Part shown: piece after piece, positions 1 to 10,640 of the stretch
Layout of the letters: each line of letters begins with the position of its first letter
Numbering within the stretch: position 1 is the stretch's first letter
NCBI GenBank assembly: GCA_015501055.1
Contig: JADNYV010000410.1
Coordinates: 1 to 31,000, forward strand
Direction of reading: 5' to 3'
Source of the DNA: Mucidula mucida
Taxonomy: Eukaryota > Basidiomycota > Agaricomycetes > Agaricales > Physalacriaceae
DNA length: 31,000 nt
Notes under the pieces: generated by a model
Told to the model about the DNA's origin: nothing
The model's input: only the letters and a program-made list of their open reading frames with translations
Databases searched by the model: none
Program-made: the position numbers and the translations under genes

Positions 1-22
1 GCACTCTCATCCGTATTTGCAG

Positions 23-517
23 GTGGTCCATGGTAGCAGCCTACGTCCAGACGCGCAACAGCGACCAGTGTGCAAAGCGTTGGACCGACACGTTGAATCC
101 AGCCATCGATAGGACAACCTGGACGCCAGAAGGAGTGCGTATCGGCCGTTTTGTTTGATTCGCGCTAAATGCTGTGCTAGGACGCCATGCTGCTCAAAGC
201 CGTCGACGAGCACGGAAAGCTATGGACTAAAATAGTCAAGCTGTATTTCCCCGGACGAACAGGCCTCAGCGCCAAGAATCGGTGAGTCCCATCGCGATCC
301 CGTGCTCTTGCCGCTGTCCATCTACCTTGCTTTTCTTCTGTTATGATCGCCGTCGCTCACTACCCATCTCAGATACAACAGCATCACCCGCTCCCATGGG
401 GAATCGCGCTCCGGGCCCGTCAGAGGTCCTTCCACCTCCACAAGGCCTCCGCGGCAACAAACCTCGCCCTCGGCCTCCCCGCATCTACAACACCCGCATA
501 CCAGCACTCCAATGTGA
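23..517 (+). CDS. MYB/SANT-repeat DNA-binding protein, 3' part
   Basis: Partial gene, cut by the window's left edge. Predicted exons are 23-134, 181-281 and 373-517, joined by GT...AG introns of 46 and 91 bp. The first exon gives the end of one MYB repeat (WSMVAAYVQTRNSDQCAKRW), including the recognition-helix pattern and conserved tryptophans. The second gives a further repeat that starts TTWTPEGDAMLLKAVDEHGK, carries W in LWTKIVKLYFPGR, and ends AKNRYNSI across the second intron. Multi-repeat MYB proteins of this type bind DNA as nuclear transcription factors or, in CDC5/SNAPc-like members, act in other nuclear complexes; which type this is cannot be told. The tail is Ser/Pro/Arg-rich and unstructured, ending HPHTSTPM at a TGA. 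An alternative 86 bp intron (419-504) would instead lead to a Gln-rich tail ending at 651. Family assignment is firm; the C-terminus is not. Confidence 0.8.
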
Positions 518-609
518 ACATTGATCCACAGCTCTTGCCTCGTGGCATGCCGGGCCCCATGTATTCCGCGTTTAATGCTCCCTTGTTTTATCTCAGGCCA
601 CACGTCCCT

Positions 610-626
610 CAGCAGCAGCAGCAGCA
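610..626 (+). repeat. short CAG microsatellite
   Basis: About five CAG units. If the alternative MYB splice is used, they encode a short polyglutamine run near the C-terminus; otherwise they lie in the 3' flank. Confidence 0.6.
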
Positions 627-1000
627 AGCGGAAACGGCAAGAGAGAGCTAGAGAGAGGTCCCGGGTAGAAATTGCTTTTTTTTGTACAACTACTACGCTA
701 TGGTAATACTTTTCATTTGTGTGATTTCGTGTCGGTCTTCGTTCAGGTATGTGCAGCTTGTCTACGGAGCGTGATGGTGGCGGAACCAAGACTAGGCCTG
801 GTGAGTATTCATATACAGCCAAGCTTTAGACGTCACTCATACGAACTAGACTCGACAAAGATGGGGATATCCATTTAGACCGTTAGATCAAGTCGACGAC
901 TGCGTCCAAAGCCCAAATCTAAACCAGAATTGGTACATCGATATCAGCCACACTTTACTTTCGCAACCAAACTGTATTGCCCGTCGAAAGAGACGGGAGT

Positions 1001-1072
1001 GTAGCTCAAATGGCGTAGCTCGTACTTCCCGAATCAGTCAGAACGTTGGTTCTGAACAGGGTATTTACTCCA
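1001..1072 (+). other. tRNA-like sequence (pol III A box, degenerate B box)
   Basis: Positions 1002-1013 read TAGCTCAAATGG, a perfect match to the eukaryotic tRNA A box (TRGCNNARNNGG). About 35 bp further on, GGTTCTGAAC at 1048-1057 is a weak B-box match. The ends can pair as a short acceptor stem (GGAGTG near 996 with TACTCC near 1067). The anticodon arm does not fold well, so this is probably a decayed tRNA or the head of a tRNA-derived SINE, not a working tRNA. Confidence 0.3.
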
Positions 1073-1228
1073 ATCGGTGAGTATTTCCGATCCGCGTGAT
1101 ATTTATTTTCTCCAGTCACGGTGAGGTTGGAAATGGAACGTCGGTTTTGTTCATGGCCAGTCACCATGCTACGACTGCCGCTCTTAAGATCGAGTACGTA
1201 CGGACCGCACGCGATTTCCATCAAAGCG

Positions 1229-2560
1229 CTATTGGTGCTTTATTCGCGGATTCATACTTGAGTGGATGATATCGTTATTCAAAGGAGGGCGCCTTATAAC
1301 GGACCCGACATGGTACAAACTGCGTAATGCCAGTAGGTCACGATGTATAAAACGACTTTGTAGTCCCTCGAGTCCCTTGCGATTGAACTCGCGCTGTCTC
1401 GGATTTGCCGTCACATTTTCCTTTTCCCATGCGCGTCGGGCAATCATGATACGCGCGTCGTATGAAAGCGGAGACATGTAGGCATGCCATCTCTTCCGCC
1501 GCTGAGAGGGTATCTTTACTAATCACATTCCAGAGGGGCTCGAGGACCGACAGTGCGCGGTGGACTAGCGCGCCCTGACACGAGACTGGAGATGGTGGTG
1601 GAACGGAGGCGCTTGTAGCTGTGCAAGACGTCGGACATACACTCTATCTAATCCGGATCCATACACCATCGGGCTCAGTCAAACGTTGCCTTGCCTGGGC
1701 TCCCTAGCCCAGCGGCAGCCATATGGACATGGTCTCTAGAGATCCCAAACGCCTTTGTAGCCTGATACGACTAGCACCTTGAGAGCCGCATTGTCCGCCT
1801 ATGGCCCAGAGAATTTAGCGGGAGCCCTAACGTGTTAGCGTGCTCACAGGTAGGAATGACTCCAGTTCACCCCGGTCCTAGCGGATTAGCGTGCCCTCCA
1901 GAAGAGGGACATAGCGTGCCACACGGAGACATTCACAAACTCTGCCAACGATATTCCAAAGGCTCGCGTAAAGCATTCCCTTACACGCATTGGATATCTC
2001 TACACGCCCGAATCAGGCGGTTTAAAGTAAGTGGTCTGATACCCTTGCCAATGTGTTTCGGTTAGGTTAGCCTGTTGTTATGATCTCTTCTCAGGACTTT
2101 GTATACTTGGAGCTGAGGTTAGGGTTTGACGAAATGAACACCTCGTTCTTGGTGCCTGCTCTTGGGTCTTGACGCAAATGAAACCGACCCAGCAAGTCGT
2201 CCTCAAAAGCTATTCGACGATGCCAGCTCTTATTGGCGCTAAGAGGTCATATCTTCTTTCCAGTGGCTGATGCTCGTTCCAGAACCGCAACGTTACGCAA
2301 CCCGGTTTTCTCTAGCAGGCGCGTGGTATATCTGCCGCCACACTTCCACCTCTTCTATGTGTATCATATGGCAACAGACTTGACATCTGTGAGTGGGTGG
2401 TGTCTTCGCCGGTTCCATGACTGGACGTGGTTTTTAGCGATGCATCAACGTCCATTGGCTTACCTGGTCCGAGCACGGATACAATTACAGTCCTCACGTA
2501 CGGGATTCCTCTACAGACCCGCTAGAATGTTTACATATACCTAATGACAACTTTTCAATC
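1229..2560 (+). repeat. diverged direct-repeat field, left block
   Basis: This gene-free stretch holds blocks that recur in the same order and orientation at 4.0-6.1 kb. Examples are GAGGACCGACA (about 1541), CGCATTGTCCGCC (about 1788), a CACGGAGACATTCACAAA block (about 1921), GAGCTGAGGTT...TTTGACGAAATG (about 2112-2135) and ACCCAGCAAGTCGTC (about 2188) running into TATTCGACGATGCCAGCTC. A second, truncated unit begins near 2330. Frames are broken by many stops, so this is not a present-day gene. It may be decayed tandem copies of a mobile element or of a gene; I recognise no protein in it. Confidence 0.6.
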
Positions 2561-2901
2561 TTTAATCAGCATGTGTAGTAGTTCTTATTTGAGCGTGTCA
2601 CCTGCATTTTGAAACTCCGAAGCAAGTGTCTTATCCGGGCTTCGTCCGAACCTATCATCAGCCTATTATCATCTCACTTGACGCATTCTCCTTGCGACAG
2701 TCCGTCTATATTTTGTTTTTTCCTCCTACGTGCTTCTGCCAAATGCCTCAAGAAAATACGGTGTACATATCAGGTCTCGCCATATGGTCCACTGTTTGGT
2801 TTTGACGCCACTTTGATCTCAGCTGGAAATTCTGGATTTTCAAAGATATAGCTGAACTCAAAGATGTTACCTCACGACGCGCACGCACATTGTCCGGCTA
2901 C

Positions 2902-3902
2902 ATGGATCCCATTCGTCAAAAGAATGAAACCTTCACTCTCCCAGTTTCTTGGATTGTACGTTCATCTTGTTCAACGGAGGGGGCGACTAGTATTGATCAT
3001 CCCATTAGTTCACTGAAGACGATATGGACATGGACAAGGGCATTGAAACCCATTCATATGCAGTCGAGTTGGCCTTCAAAGGCGCACTTAGCAAGGCTGT
3101 CAACGAATTCCCTCAATATATCACTCTAACCTATGACAACGAAATCGATCCACGACCCGCCTACCCAGAAGCGATACTTTCACTGAATGATCTATCTCCC
3201 GACCACCCTCATTCGATCAAGCGCTGCCTGGGCAATCTTTTCTCCCATCCTTGCCCGTCGTCTTTTGAGAGCCCGTTAATTCACCACATGACCTCAATTC
3301 TTCCTGGCTTCTTGTATGTCCCCGCAACTCAAGTCTCCCAGTGAGTTGCTGTTTTCATGTTTCTTTCTCTGCCTTATCACATACACAGCTGTTTCGCTCC
3401 ACCGCCACATGCGTCTGATTGGCCGCCAGAAATCGTCGAAAGCAGAATGAAAATCGATGGCCTTCCTGACACTCACTGGCCCACTCTGGCCGCTGCGATT
3501 TCATGGGATGTCGGAACCTATGACGATGCCAAACTTGAACTGTCGAAATCCTTCGAATGGTCTGTCGCACTCATGATTCAACTCGGTTCTCCTCAATCTA
3601 CAAATCTTCCCGAATGGTGTTTCCTGTTGGAAATCGTGTACACGTTACATGGTGTATGGGTATATGCGCATTACCCGCGCTGGTGCAGAGACACACAACA
3701 ATGGCAATACACTTGCTCACAATTGACGGACAGTCATGAGATGGACCTATGCGCGTCTTTCTTACAGAACACTGTGAGGCTTAGCTCCCTTCTCTTCATT
3801 GTTCAACGGCATATGTACGAGGTCGAGAAGCATCTACGCGAGCTGGTACGTGAAAGGGCTGCGGAGCTCGTTAGAGAGACTCTGTCGAGTATCCATGTCT
3901 AA
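2902..3902 (+). CDS. hypothetical protein (three exons) inside the repeat field
   Basis: Predicted exons 2902-2955, 3009-3340 and 3389-3902 join in frame through 53 and 48 bp GT...AG introns and give about 299 residues. Exon 1 (MDPIRQKNETFTLPVSWI) runs into an acidic FTEDDMDMDKG segment. The middle of the last exon is rich in Trp, Tyr and Cys (WCFLLEIVYTLHGVWVYAHY). The C-terminal ~60 residues are charged and look helical (MYEVEKHLRELVRERAAELV). There is no signal peptide and no domain I can name. An open frame continues upstream to about 2806, ending in RARTLSGY just before the chosen Met, so the true start may lie in an earlier exon. The gene sits between two blocks of diverged direct repeats yet has clean coding exons, so it is either a later insertion or the survivor of the field. 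Function unknown. Confidence 0.6.
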
Positions 3903-4029
3903 AGATCATCTGTCCAATATCATAGCATTTAACTCATGGGACAGTTTGTGTCGCTTCAGTCGGTGTTGAAAATGCCTATGGGAATAGTGTACTACGACCA
4001 GGAAATGGTCGTTGGGTGTTCCAAGCTCC

Positions 4030-6110
4030 AAGCTAAAGTAAGTGTTCTGCTACGCGTCTGTTGTTCTGATTTCAATGAGTGTCATGACTTGGGTTTCTGC
4101 AACTCTTACACCGTTCCCAGCTCTACGAGGTCCTATCTTCTTTCCCGTGTATGTCGTTCCAGGACCGGCACGCGATTTTCAAAGTGCTTTCTTCGCGCCG
4201 ATTGATATCATCGTGGTCTGGTTACCACTGTAGGACATGAACGCCCCAACACTTCTCTACTCTCACACGTGTTGGGCAATGATAATGGTGTGCGCATCGC
4301 TTCGACCTCTGAGAGGCTATCTTCGCTGATTCCGTTTCAAAGTGACTCGATGATCGAGCACGGAGACTTGTACAAATTCTTCACCAATATTCCAAGTCCT
4401 CACGTAGAGCTTCTTTTAGACGCATCAGATTTCTCTACACACCCGTATCAGGAGGTTTCAGGTAAGCGGTGCGCCAAAGCGTGACAGTTAGTCTGTTGTT
4501 CTGAACTCAGTCACAGGGCTTCCTATACTTACTTCGAGCTGAGGTTGTGATTTGACGAAATGGAACGCCTTGCTCTTGGTGCCTGCCAGGTCTCGCCGCT
4601 TTTGATGCAAACTAAAATGACCCAGCAAGTCGTCGTCAGAAGCTATTCGACGATGCCCGCTCGTATTGGCGCTACGTTCCTTGGCCATGTCGTCCCAGGA
4701 CCCCGCGCGATTCTCAAGAAAGTGCGTTCACTTGTTTTCTTCGCCGTTTTGGATTACTTACTTACAAAGGAGCAAACTGCACAGGAGGACATGCCGTTGT
4801 CGAAAAATGCATAAGCGCCCTTTGAAGCCGTTGCGGGCCTTATCACATTCGCCTGGGCGGAAACTCCCTACCGACATTTCAATGTTCGGTGATGGGGGTT
4901 CAGTTCACAGACCTCTATACTTGCGCTATATCCCAAAGTCATCCTACTTCGCTCCTGGTCCATAGGTCCAGGAGTCAGGGCAAATTATGCGATGTGTGCG
5001 ATACGGAAACGGCTGCAAGATATAGCTTCAACCTGTTGATGGTGTCTTCGCCGATTCATTCCTGTGACGAGCGGCCTGAGGACCGACAATTTGGACTGAG
5101 CGGGCAAGCGCCATATGGACGCGCTTGCTAGAGATGCATTAACGCCTTTGTCACCGTTGCTGGCGCCGCATTGTCCGCCATTGGCGTACTACATCGCCGC
5201 TATCTATCTCCACCGCCGCCGCATGATTCCCTTACACGCGCACTGGAATGGCGTGCACTCAAGAACTAGGTTTCCAGAATCAATTGAATCGTAGGTTTAA
5301 TCAAAGAGGAATAGCAGTATTCTGATACACGTGATGGTTAGTCTGCCGTTCTGATTTCGGCGACAAGGCTTGGTCGGGGTCCGATGCGAATGGAACGCCA
5401 CGAAATGAAACCTACCCAGTAAGCTGTCGTTAGGAGGTACTCGACGATTAACGCTCTTATCGATGCTACGAAGTCACATCTTCTTTCTCGCGTTAGCTAT
5501 GCCGATCCAGGACTGCACGCGATACTAATGGTTGGAAAACTATGGGAAGATGCCGAAAGAAGACAGAAGCGAACGCCGGCGTTTGTTCCTACTCGGACAA
5601 TCGTCTCCGTTTCTTCAGAACACCCCGTACGTTCAATTGCTCTCGTCGCCTATTCATTCCTGAGTAGACCTTATGAAAAGGAGCGCTTGCTACCATACCG
5701 GGCCCGACGTATAAATCACAGAAATGGATTCCCTTCTGATATTTGGAATCGAAGTCGTCTTTAACTCGCGCTGTCTCGGTCATGGTATATCTGCCAGCGC
5801 ATTTCCGTTCTCTCACATGCGTTGGACAATGATAACATTTGGAAGCATTTACAGGTATGGCGGGCGGCGGGTCTCTCCGCCGCTTCCGTGACTCGAGGAC
5901 CGACAATGCACACTGTTCCGGCAGCGGTTGCTAGAGAGCATAAACGCGCCTTTGTTAGCCGTTGCTAACACCGTGAGAACCGCATTGTTTGGCATTGGCT
6001 TACTGGTCCGAGCACGGAGACATTTACAAATTCTCCGCCGACATTTCGAAATCTCGCCAATGGGATTTACATGCACGGAATCCATCTAGTACACGCCTGC
6101 TAGTTCTCAT
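4030..6110 (+). repeat. diverged direct-repeat field, right block
   Basis: At least three further partial units of the family seen at 1.2-2.6 kb, in the same orientation. The core block is found at about 4111-4190, 4604-4720 and 5401-5525, compared with 2171-2290 on the left. It has the form ACCCAGCAAGTCGTC...CTATTCGACGATG..., then a GGTC..ATCTTCTTTC segment, then a CCAGGACCGCACGCGAT segment. Other shared blocks include CTGTTGTTCTGA (about 4059 and 4493), ACGGAGAC.T.TACAAATTCT (about 4360 and 6016), and GAGGACCGACAAT with GCTAGAGA.GCAT.AACGCC (about 5079 and 5894). Stops occur in every frame. No long terminal repeat or transposase is visible. Confidence 0.6.
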
Positions 6111-6441
6111 AACCTTCTGGTATCCGACTTCACCTTTCATATATTAGCGCCACACTTCCAATGGCCCTCCAAAGATATTCAGGCGTCCGTGACCCTCTAT
6201 AATATCACATACACAAGTGCGACCTAACCAAACAGGAGATTATGTCCTTGACTGTCCGCCAGTGCGTTGATTTCATTAAGTCACGCAAAATCAGGGTCGG
6301 TTGATTGTCCCGCAGATCAGGGTCCCATTGTCCACAGTATAATCCCATTTGGCCCGTAAAGTGGTCCATTTCTCTCACTCTCTCTGCCTTCCATCTGGGC
6401 TCTCGATTCATTGCCTGTCCACGAACCTCAGTAACATTATA
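6111..6441. other. intergenic / HMG gene 5' region
   Basis: No gene recognised. The last ~80 bp before the HMG start codon are pyrimidine-rich (TCTCTCACTCTCTCTGCC near 6370), as in many basidiomycete promoters and 5' leaders. No clear TATA box. Confidence 0.3.
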
Positions 6442-7430
6442 ATGACTGTGACTACGCGAAAGCCCATGAGCAAGAAGAATCCCTCACCCGCAAATACCTC
6501 GTCGGCGCAGCGTCGACGCGCTGCTGCGAAGAAGGCTACAAAGCCATCTCTGTCCGCTCCTAGCCAGACCCCCACATTCACGCTCAATCCCACATTCCCA
6601 GCCTCAGCCCCTTCGGCGGGCGTCATGACCCTTGAACAACTAGACCCCGACGACGCGCCCACCAGAGTCAAATACCTACCCGCGGGCTACGTCCCGCGCC
6701 GGCCCCACAACGGCTTCTTCTGGTATGTCGAAACGCGCAACAAGCAAGGCGCCGGGGCTGGCATGGCCAATTCCGAGCGGCTGAAGATGTACGGCCAAGA
6801 ATGGGCTGATGTGAAAGCCGCTGGACTCGAGGGGCCGTATGACCAGATGGCGGCGGAGGAGTATAGGGTGTACACTGCGCGTTTTCCTGGATATCGGTAC
6901 GCGGCGGGCGCGACGGATCGCATGTCGAGGGAACAGTGGAAGAACTATATCAAGAGCAAGAAATTGCGCGTTCAGGACTGGACTTTGGCCACGGATAACC
7001 TCTTTGTTATAGATGCGAAGGGGGCGCTATGCTATACGGGTACGCCACCCCCAATGTTGGCCTCCTCTGCATCCTCTTCTTCGGCGTCCCCCTCGTCCTC
7101 TTCATCATCTTCGCCGCCACCAAATATGCTTTCAGAGTTCCAAATATCAGACACAAACCCGTCATACATGTATCCGTCATTCGGATGTAACACCTACCCG
7201 CCTTCACCCTCCACCGAGTCGGACGAGTCTGACGAGGCGTATTTCGCGGGGTTATTCCCGCCCACTCCCTCGTTGGATATGACTGCTTACCAACAGTACC
7301 CATCCCCATCTGCAGTGAGTGATTCTTCCTTTGCCACCGGTTTCGGAGTGTTGATCGCTTGTTCTAGTTTGACGCGTATTACGCAAACGTCGATTTCGCG
7401 TCCGCATTCGATTATCCGCTCTCCCTGTGA
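6442..7430 (+). CDS. HMG-box transcription factor
   Basis: Two exons, 6442-7314 and 7368-7430, give 311 residues. The start at 6442 (MTVTTRKPMSKKN) is preferred over an upstream in-frame frame because it opens the basic N-terminus. The HMG box spans about residues 84-153: it opens VPRRPHNGFFWYVETRNKQG, has the W of YGQEWADVK in helix 2, and closes with AAEEYRVYTARFPGYRYAAG, the usual E.Y...PGYRY ending of fungal sex-determination-type boxes. HMG proteins of this type bind and bend DNA in the nucleus. Before the box is a basic Arg/Lys/Ala stretch (residues 23-35, possible nuclear signal). After it come a Ser-rich run (about 208-224), a Pro/Ser segment and an acidic patch (STESDESDEAYFAG) with the look of an activation region. 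The box has a short insert (KQGAGAGMAN), so it is a divergent member. Mating-type or developmental roles are possible but not shown. Confidence 0.85.
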
Positions 7431-8457
7431 TTCTTCGGGGCCACTACGTTTTGCTGTATATATGTACTTATAGCTGTTTACTACAGGAAGATTATCGTAT
7501 GGACTAGCTGCAATTGTACACTACCCACTGCCTCCCCATTATCGTGTAGATAGATGCATTCATGTTTTGCTTGTGTTGTCGTATTGTTTTGCAGTACTGC
7601 TATCGTTTGTGTTATACCGTCTTTCGGATTGGAGAATTAAACGGTGCTCTGGTCCGTAAATCCTATACGCCGGTATCGGGAGGGATAATATAACGGCACC
7701 TCAGGAGATATCGAGGGAGATACAACCAAGAAGTTACTAGTGTTGCAGTTTGAATAGATCTGCTCCTTGGGGGATCTTTTCCCTCGTCAACCGCGAACGC
7801 CATGCTTCGGATTCAAACGTCTCCGATGTACATATGTCAGTGCTTGAATTGACAGATTGCCTGCACCGTGTAATAGCCTAGTCGCATCACCAATTTACGA
7901 TCTCGGATTTCGTCGATGATAGGCGTTTCGCGGGTATGGATGTGAGGTCACGCCGTAGTCCCTGATTCCAAGTCCTGAACTATAACACGTAGGGTTCAGG
8001 AAGTTAATCTCGTCATGTTGCATTGATCAAATAGCTGCAAGTCGCTACTTTCATTCGTTGGGCGGTACCTAGTACGGTTCCTCAGCTACTCTACATTGGG
8101 AAGTCGATATTGGTGGAGTCCTTCAAAGGTTCAATCTTGACGAAGGAAAGGCTCAGTGTTTGGAGCTGTTTATCAAGGGGAATCATCTTGCCACCGTTCC
8201 ACCGTCAGAATCACTTTTCAAGTATCATTAGCGTTGCCCACGTCCTCGGGCTCTTGTATAGCTCTGATATTGCTCAACGCACAAGGTCCGGAGCAGCATC
8301 ATTCCGGGTCCAACTTCCATACCTCCAAGCCGTCTTCTCATTCATCAACATCACGATTCATGTCGTCAATCCTGGTATTCGGTAACGTTGATTGTGACCG
8401 TCGTGTATCATATAAAAGGACTTTTACGTGCACCTTCTACTGACCCCCGCCCGCACC
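7431..8457. other. intergenic region, no gene seen
   Basis: About 1 kb between two same-strand genes. Short broken frames only on both strands. It holds the 3' flank of the HMG gene and the promoter of the DUF6534 gene. Confidence 0.4.
8410..8420 (+). promoter_or_regulatory. TATA box of the DUF6534 gene
   Basis: ATATAAAAGG lies about 40 bp before the ATG at 8458, implying a 5' leader of only a few tens of bases at most. Confidence 0.6.
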
Positions 8458-9884
8458 ATGATTCCAGTCGAAGCTCTGCCTCCAGGTTTCGATATTTCCA
8501 AGCTGTGAGTCGTCCGTTTTTGTTGCTTTGGAAAGGCTGTTGAATGCCCGTTGATAGGTCCGGTCCTGCAGTAAGCCTTCCTTTACTGTTCAACGTTTCA
8601 TCTGACCGTCTATGGCTTACTAGATCATCGGTTACATCCTTCATGGCTGTCTCTTCGGTACTCTCACGATGCAATGCTGTAAGGTCCGCCTTGTCCCTTG
8701 CCCACTATTGAGTCGACTCCTCTTAGATCTCTATTACGAAGCTTTTCCAAACGATAGGCTGTGGACCAAATGTCTCGTTTACGGTACCTACACCCTTGAG
8801 TTGACGCAGACCATCCTGATTATGCATGATGCCTTTGTGATATTCGGAACCGGCTTTGGAGATTTAGAGGCACTCATAGACGCCCACTTCCTCTGGTTTT
8901 CTGTCCCTGTCATGAGCGGAATAGGTATGTACCCGGTAGAGAAGTGTCTTCATTGCTAACGGATCGTCTAGTGGCGTTTATTGGACAGTCGTTCTATGCT
9001 TTCCGTATCTATGTGCTTTCGAAAGCGCGCACAATTCCTGTGATGATCGTGATTGTAAGTAACTTCCGCTCTACCTGCCTGGATGCGATCTAACCTCGCC
9101 CAGATTGCACTGGCAAGCTCTATTGCAGCGTTTGTTCTTGCTTCTTTTGTCCTCCAAGGTGCCGTATATGTCTCGAACTCCCGTTTCCCAGAAACCCAAT
9201 CATTATAGCTGGGAATCTTGCTCTGCTGAACAACCGGCGGACCTCCGAGGCGGTTGGAGTACGCACTCGAGAAATCCCTGTATCCATCTCACGTGTTCGT
9301 AAAGGTTTGGTGTGGCGCTGCTGCCACGGCGGACATCCTTATCGCCATCTGCATGACACACTATGTAAACTTGTTCATTTTGATCCGCACTGAACATCCT
9401 AACACGCTTCTAGCTCTTGCAAAAGGACACCGGTTTCCGCCACACTCAAGTTCTGCTCTCAAAGCTGATTCGTCTAACTGTCGAGACGGGGACAGTGACT
9501 GGTGCGTTATATTTCATGGGACACGTTCTGGCACGCTGACCACCTCCGCCACAAGCCGCCGCAGCTCTTACGGGTCTCATTCTGTTCTTCGTCTTTCCAG
9601 GCACCATGTACTACGGATGCATCGCCCTTTTGGTCCCAAAGCTTTACGGCAACATGATGTTCATGGTTTTGAACTCGCGTCTCCGAATCGTAGGTGGACG
9701 CGCGACCTACACGTCCTGTTCAGACATGGTGTCGATTCCAAGTTGCGTCCTGCGGGATGACATAGTCTCAGGCAGCGGAATACGCCCCGCTGTTTCCATC
9801 AAAAGAGAGGTTTTCCGGGTCCGAGACACTGATGATAGTGTCGAGTTGAAAACTGTGGGTGTAAGGCAAGTCTTTCTTGAGTAA
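8458..9884 (+). CDS. DUF6534-type seven-helix membrane protein
   Basis: Ten exons: 8458-8504, 8558-8570, 8624-8678, 8727-8924, 8972-9054, 9104-9158, 9209-9258, 9305-9364, 9414-9501 and 9556-9884. All phases agree and give about 325 residues. Introns are 46-54 bp and exon 2 is only 13 nt. Family hallmarks in order: PPGFDISKLSGPAIIGYILH; YYEAFPNDRLWTKCLVYG; ETVQTIL-like ELTQTILIMHDAF; FGTGFGDLEAL; SGIVAFIGQSFYAFRIYVLS; WCGAAATADILIAICMTHYL; DTGFRHTQVLLSKLIRLTVE; and VLNSRLRIVGGR. These match the basidiomycete-specific DUF6534 family, about seven hydrophobic segments with a cytosolic Ser/Thr-rich tail. Function is unknown; a receptor-like topology is often suggested but not shown. The last codons could instead use a donor at GGT|GTAAGG (9860) and end near 9938. 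Reading straight across exons 6-8 meets two stops, which disappear with the short introns given here. Confidence 0.85.
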
Positions 9885-10640
9885 CTCTTGTTGATATTCA
9901 TCGCGTAGGGATCTCGTAGCACCGGAGAGTACGTATAGTAGTCTTGAGCGACCGGTCAGGCTATATTTCTATCAACGATGAATGGACATATTACAAGCCC
10001 CCAAGTTCCCTCGCCACGAGTCGTACTAGAGACACTGCTGCTAGAGGACGCAAAGGCTATTCACCACCCAGCCACAGTCGTAGACGCAAAGTCTACGTCA
10101 GTTGCTGATGCATCATTTCGCTTCGCTCCTGGCAGTGTATGCACATGACAGGAGTTTGGGCCTCGATCCTATTCAGTTGTCCCGCCAAGACGCAAAATTG
10201 TGTACAGTGTCCTAACATGAGGACATGCAATTGGCTCCTTTCTTCTTGCGAGTTCAAGAAACTGTACTGCCAGTGATTGTCTTGAGTCGCGAATCTTGGT
10301 TCTCTACCCAGCGCGCGTGAGGTAGGTGTACACTGAAAACTGCATCTGCCGAAACGTTCCTTCTTTCTGCTTCCACCACCATGTCTGTTCAAACAACACA
10401 GCCTCGCCCCTCCTGTACGCGCCAAGTGCGTTCACCTGTGCCACCGTGCCATGTATGTCTAGCGGAAGAGGCTGTTCTCGTCTGCCATTCCCTCTATTTA
10501 AGGCTGCCAACTATTCGACAGAATCTCCATTCTTTTCAATTCTTCCTTCTTCTTCACAGGCGTTTCTCTTCTTTCTTCGCCTTGTTTATTTCAATTTCAA
10601 CTTCATTTCTTTTATTCTTTTTCGAACTTTAACTCCAAGT
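9885..10640. other. intergenic region with pyrimidine-rich promoter
   Basis: No gene recognised between 9885 and 10500. A TATA-like TATTTAAGG lies at about 10496-10504, followed by a strongly T/C-rich tract from about 10530 to 10635 that ends just before the ATG at 10641. This arrangement is common for well-expressed basidiomycete genes. Confidence 0.4.

Noticed and set aside
322..822. 166-residue minus-strand open frame
   Set aside because: Overlaps MYB exon 3 in antisense and is low complexity.
9164..9260. Two in-frame stops in the DUF6534 gene, suggesting a pseudogene
   Set aside because: Two ordinary introns (9159-9208 and 9259-9304) with a 50-nt exon between them restore a family-typical sequence (LALLNNRRTSEAVGVWCGAA), so the gene appears intact.
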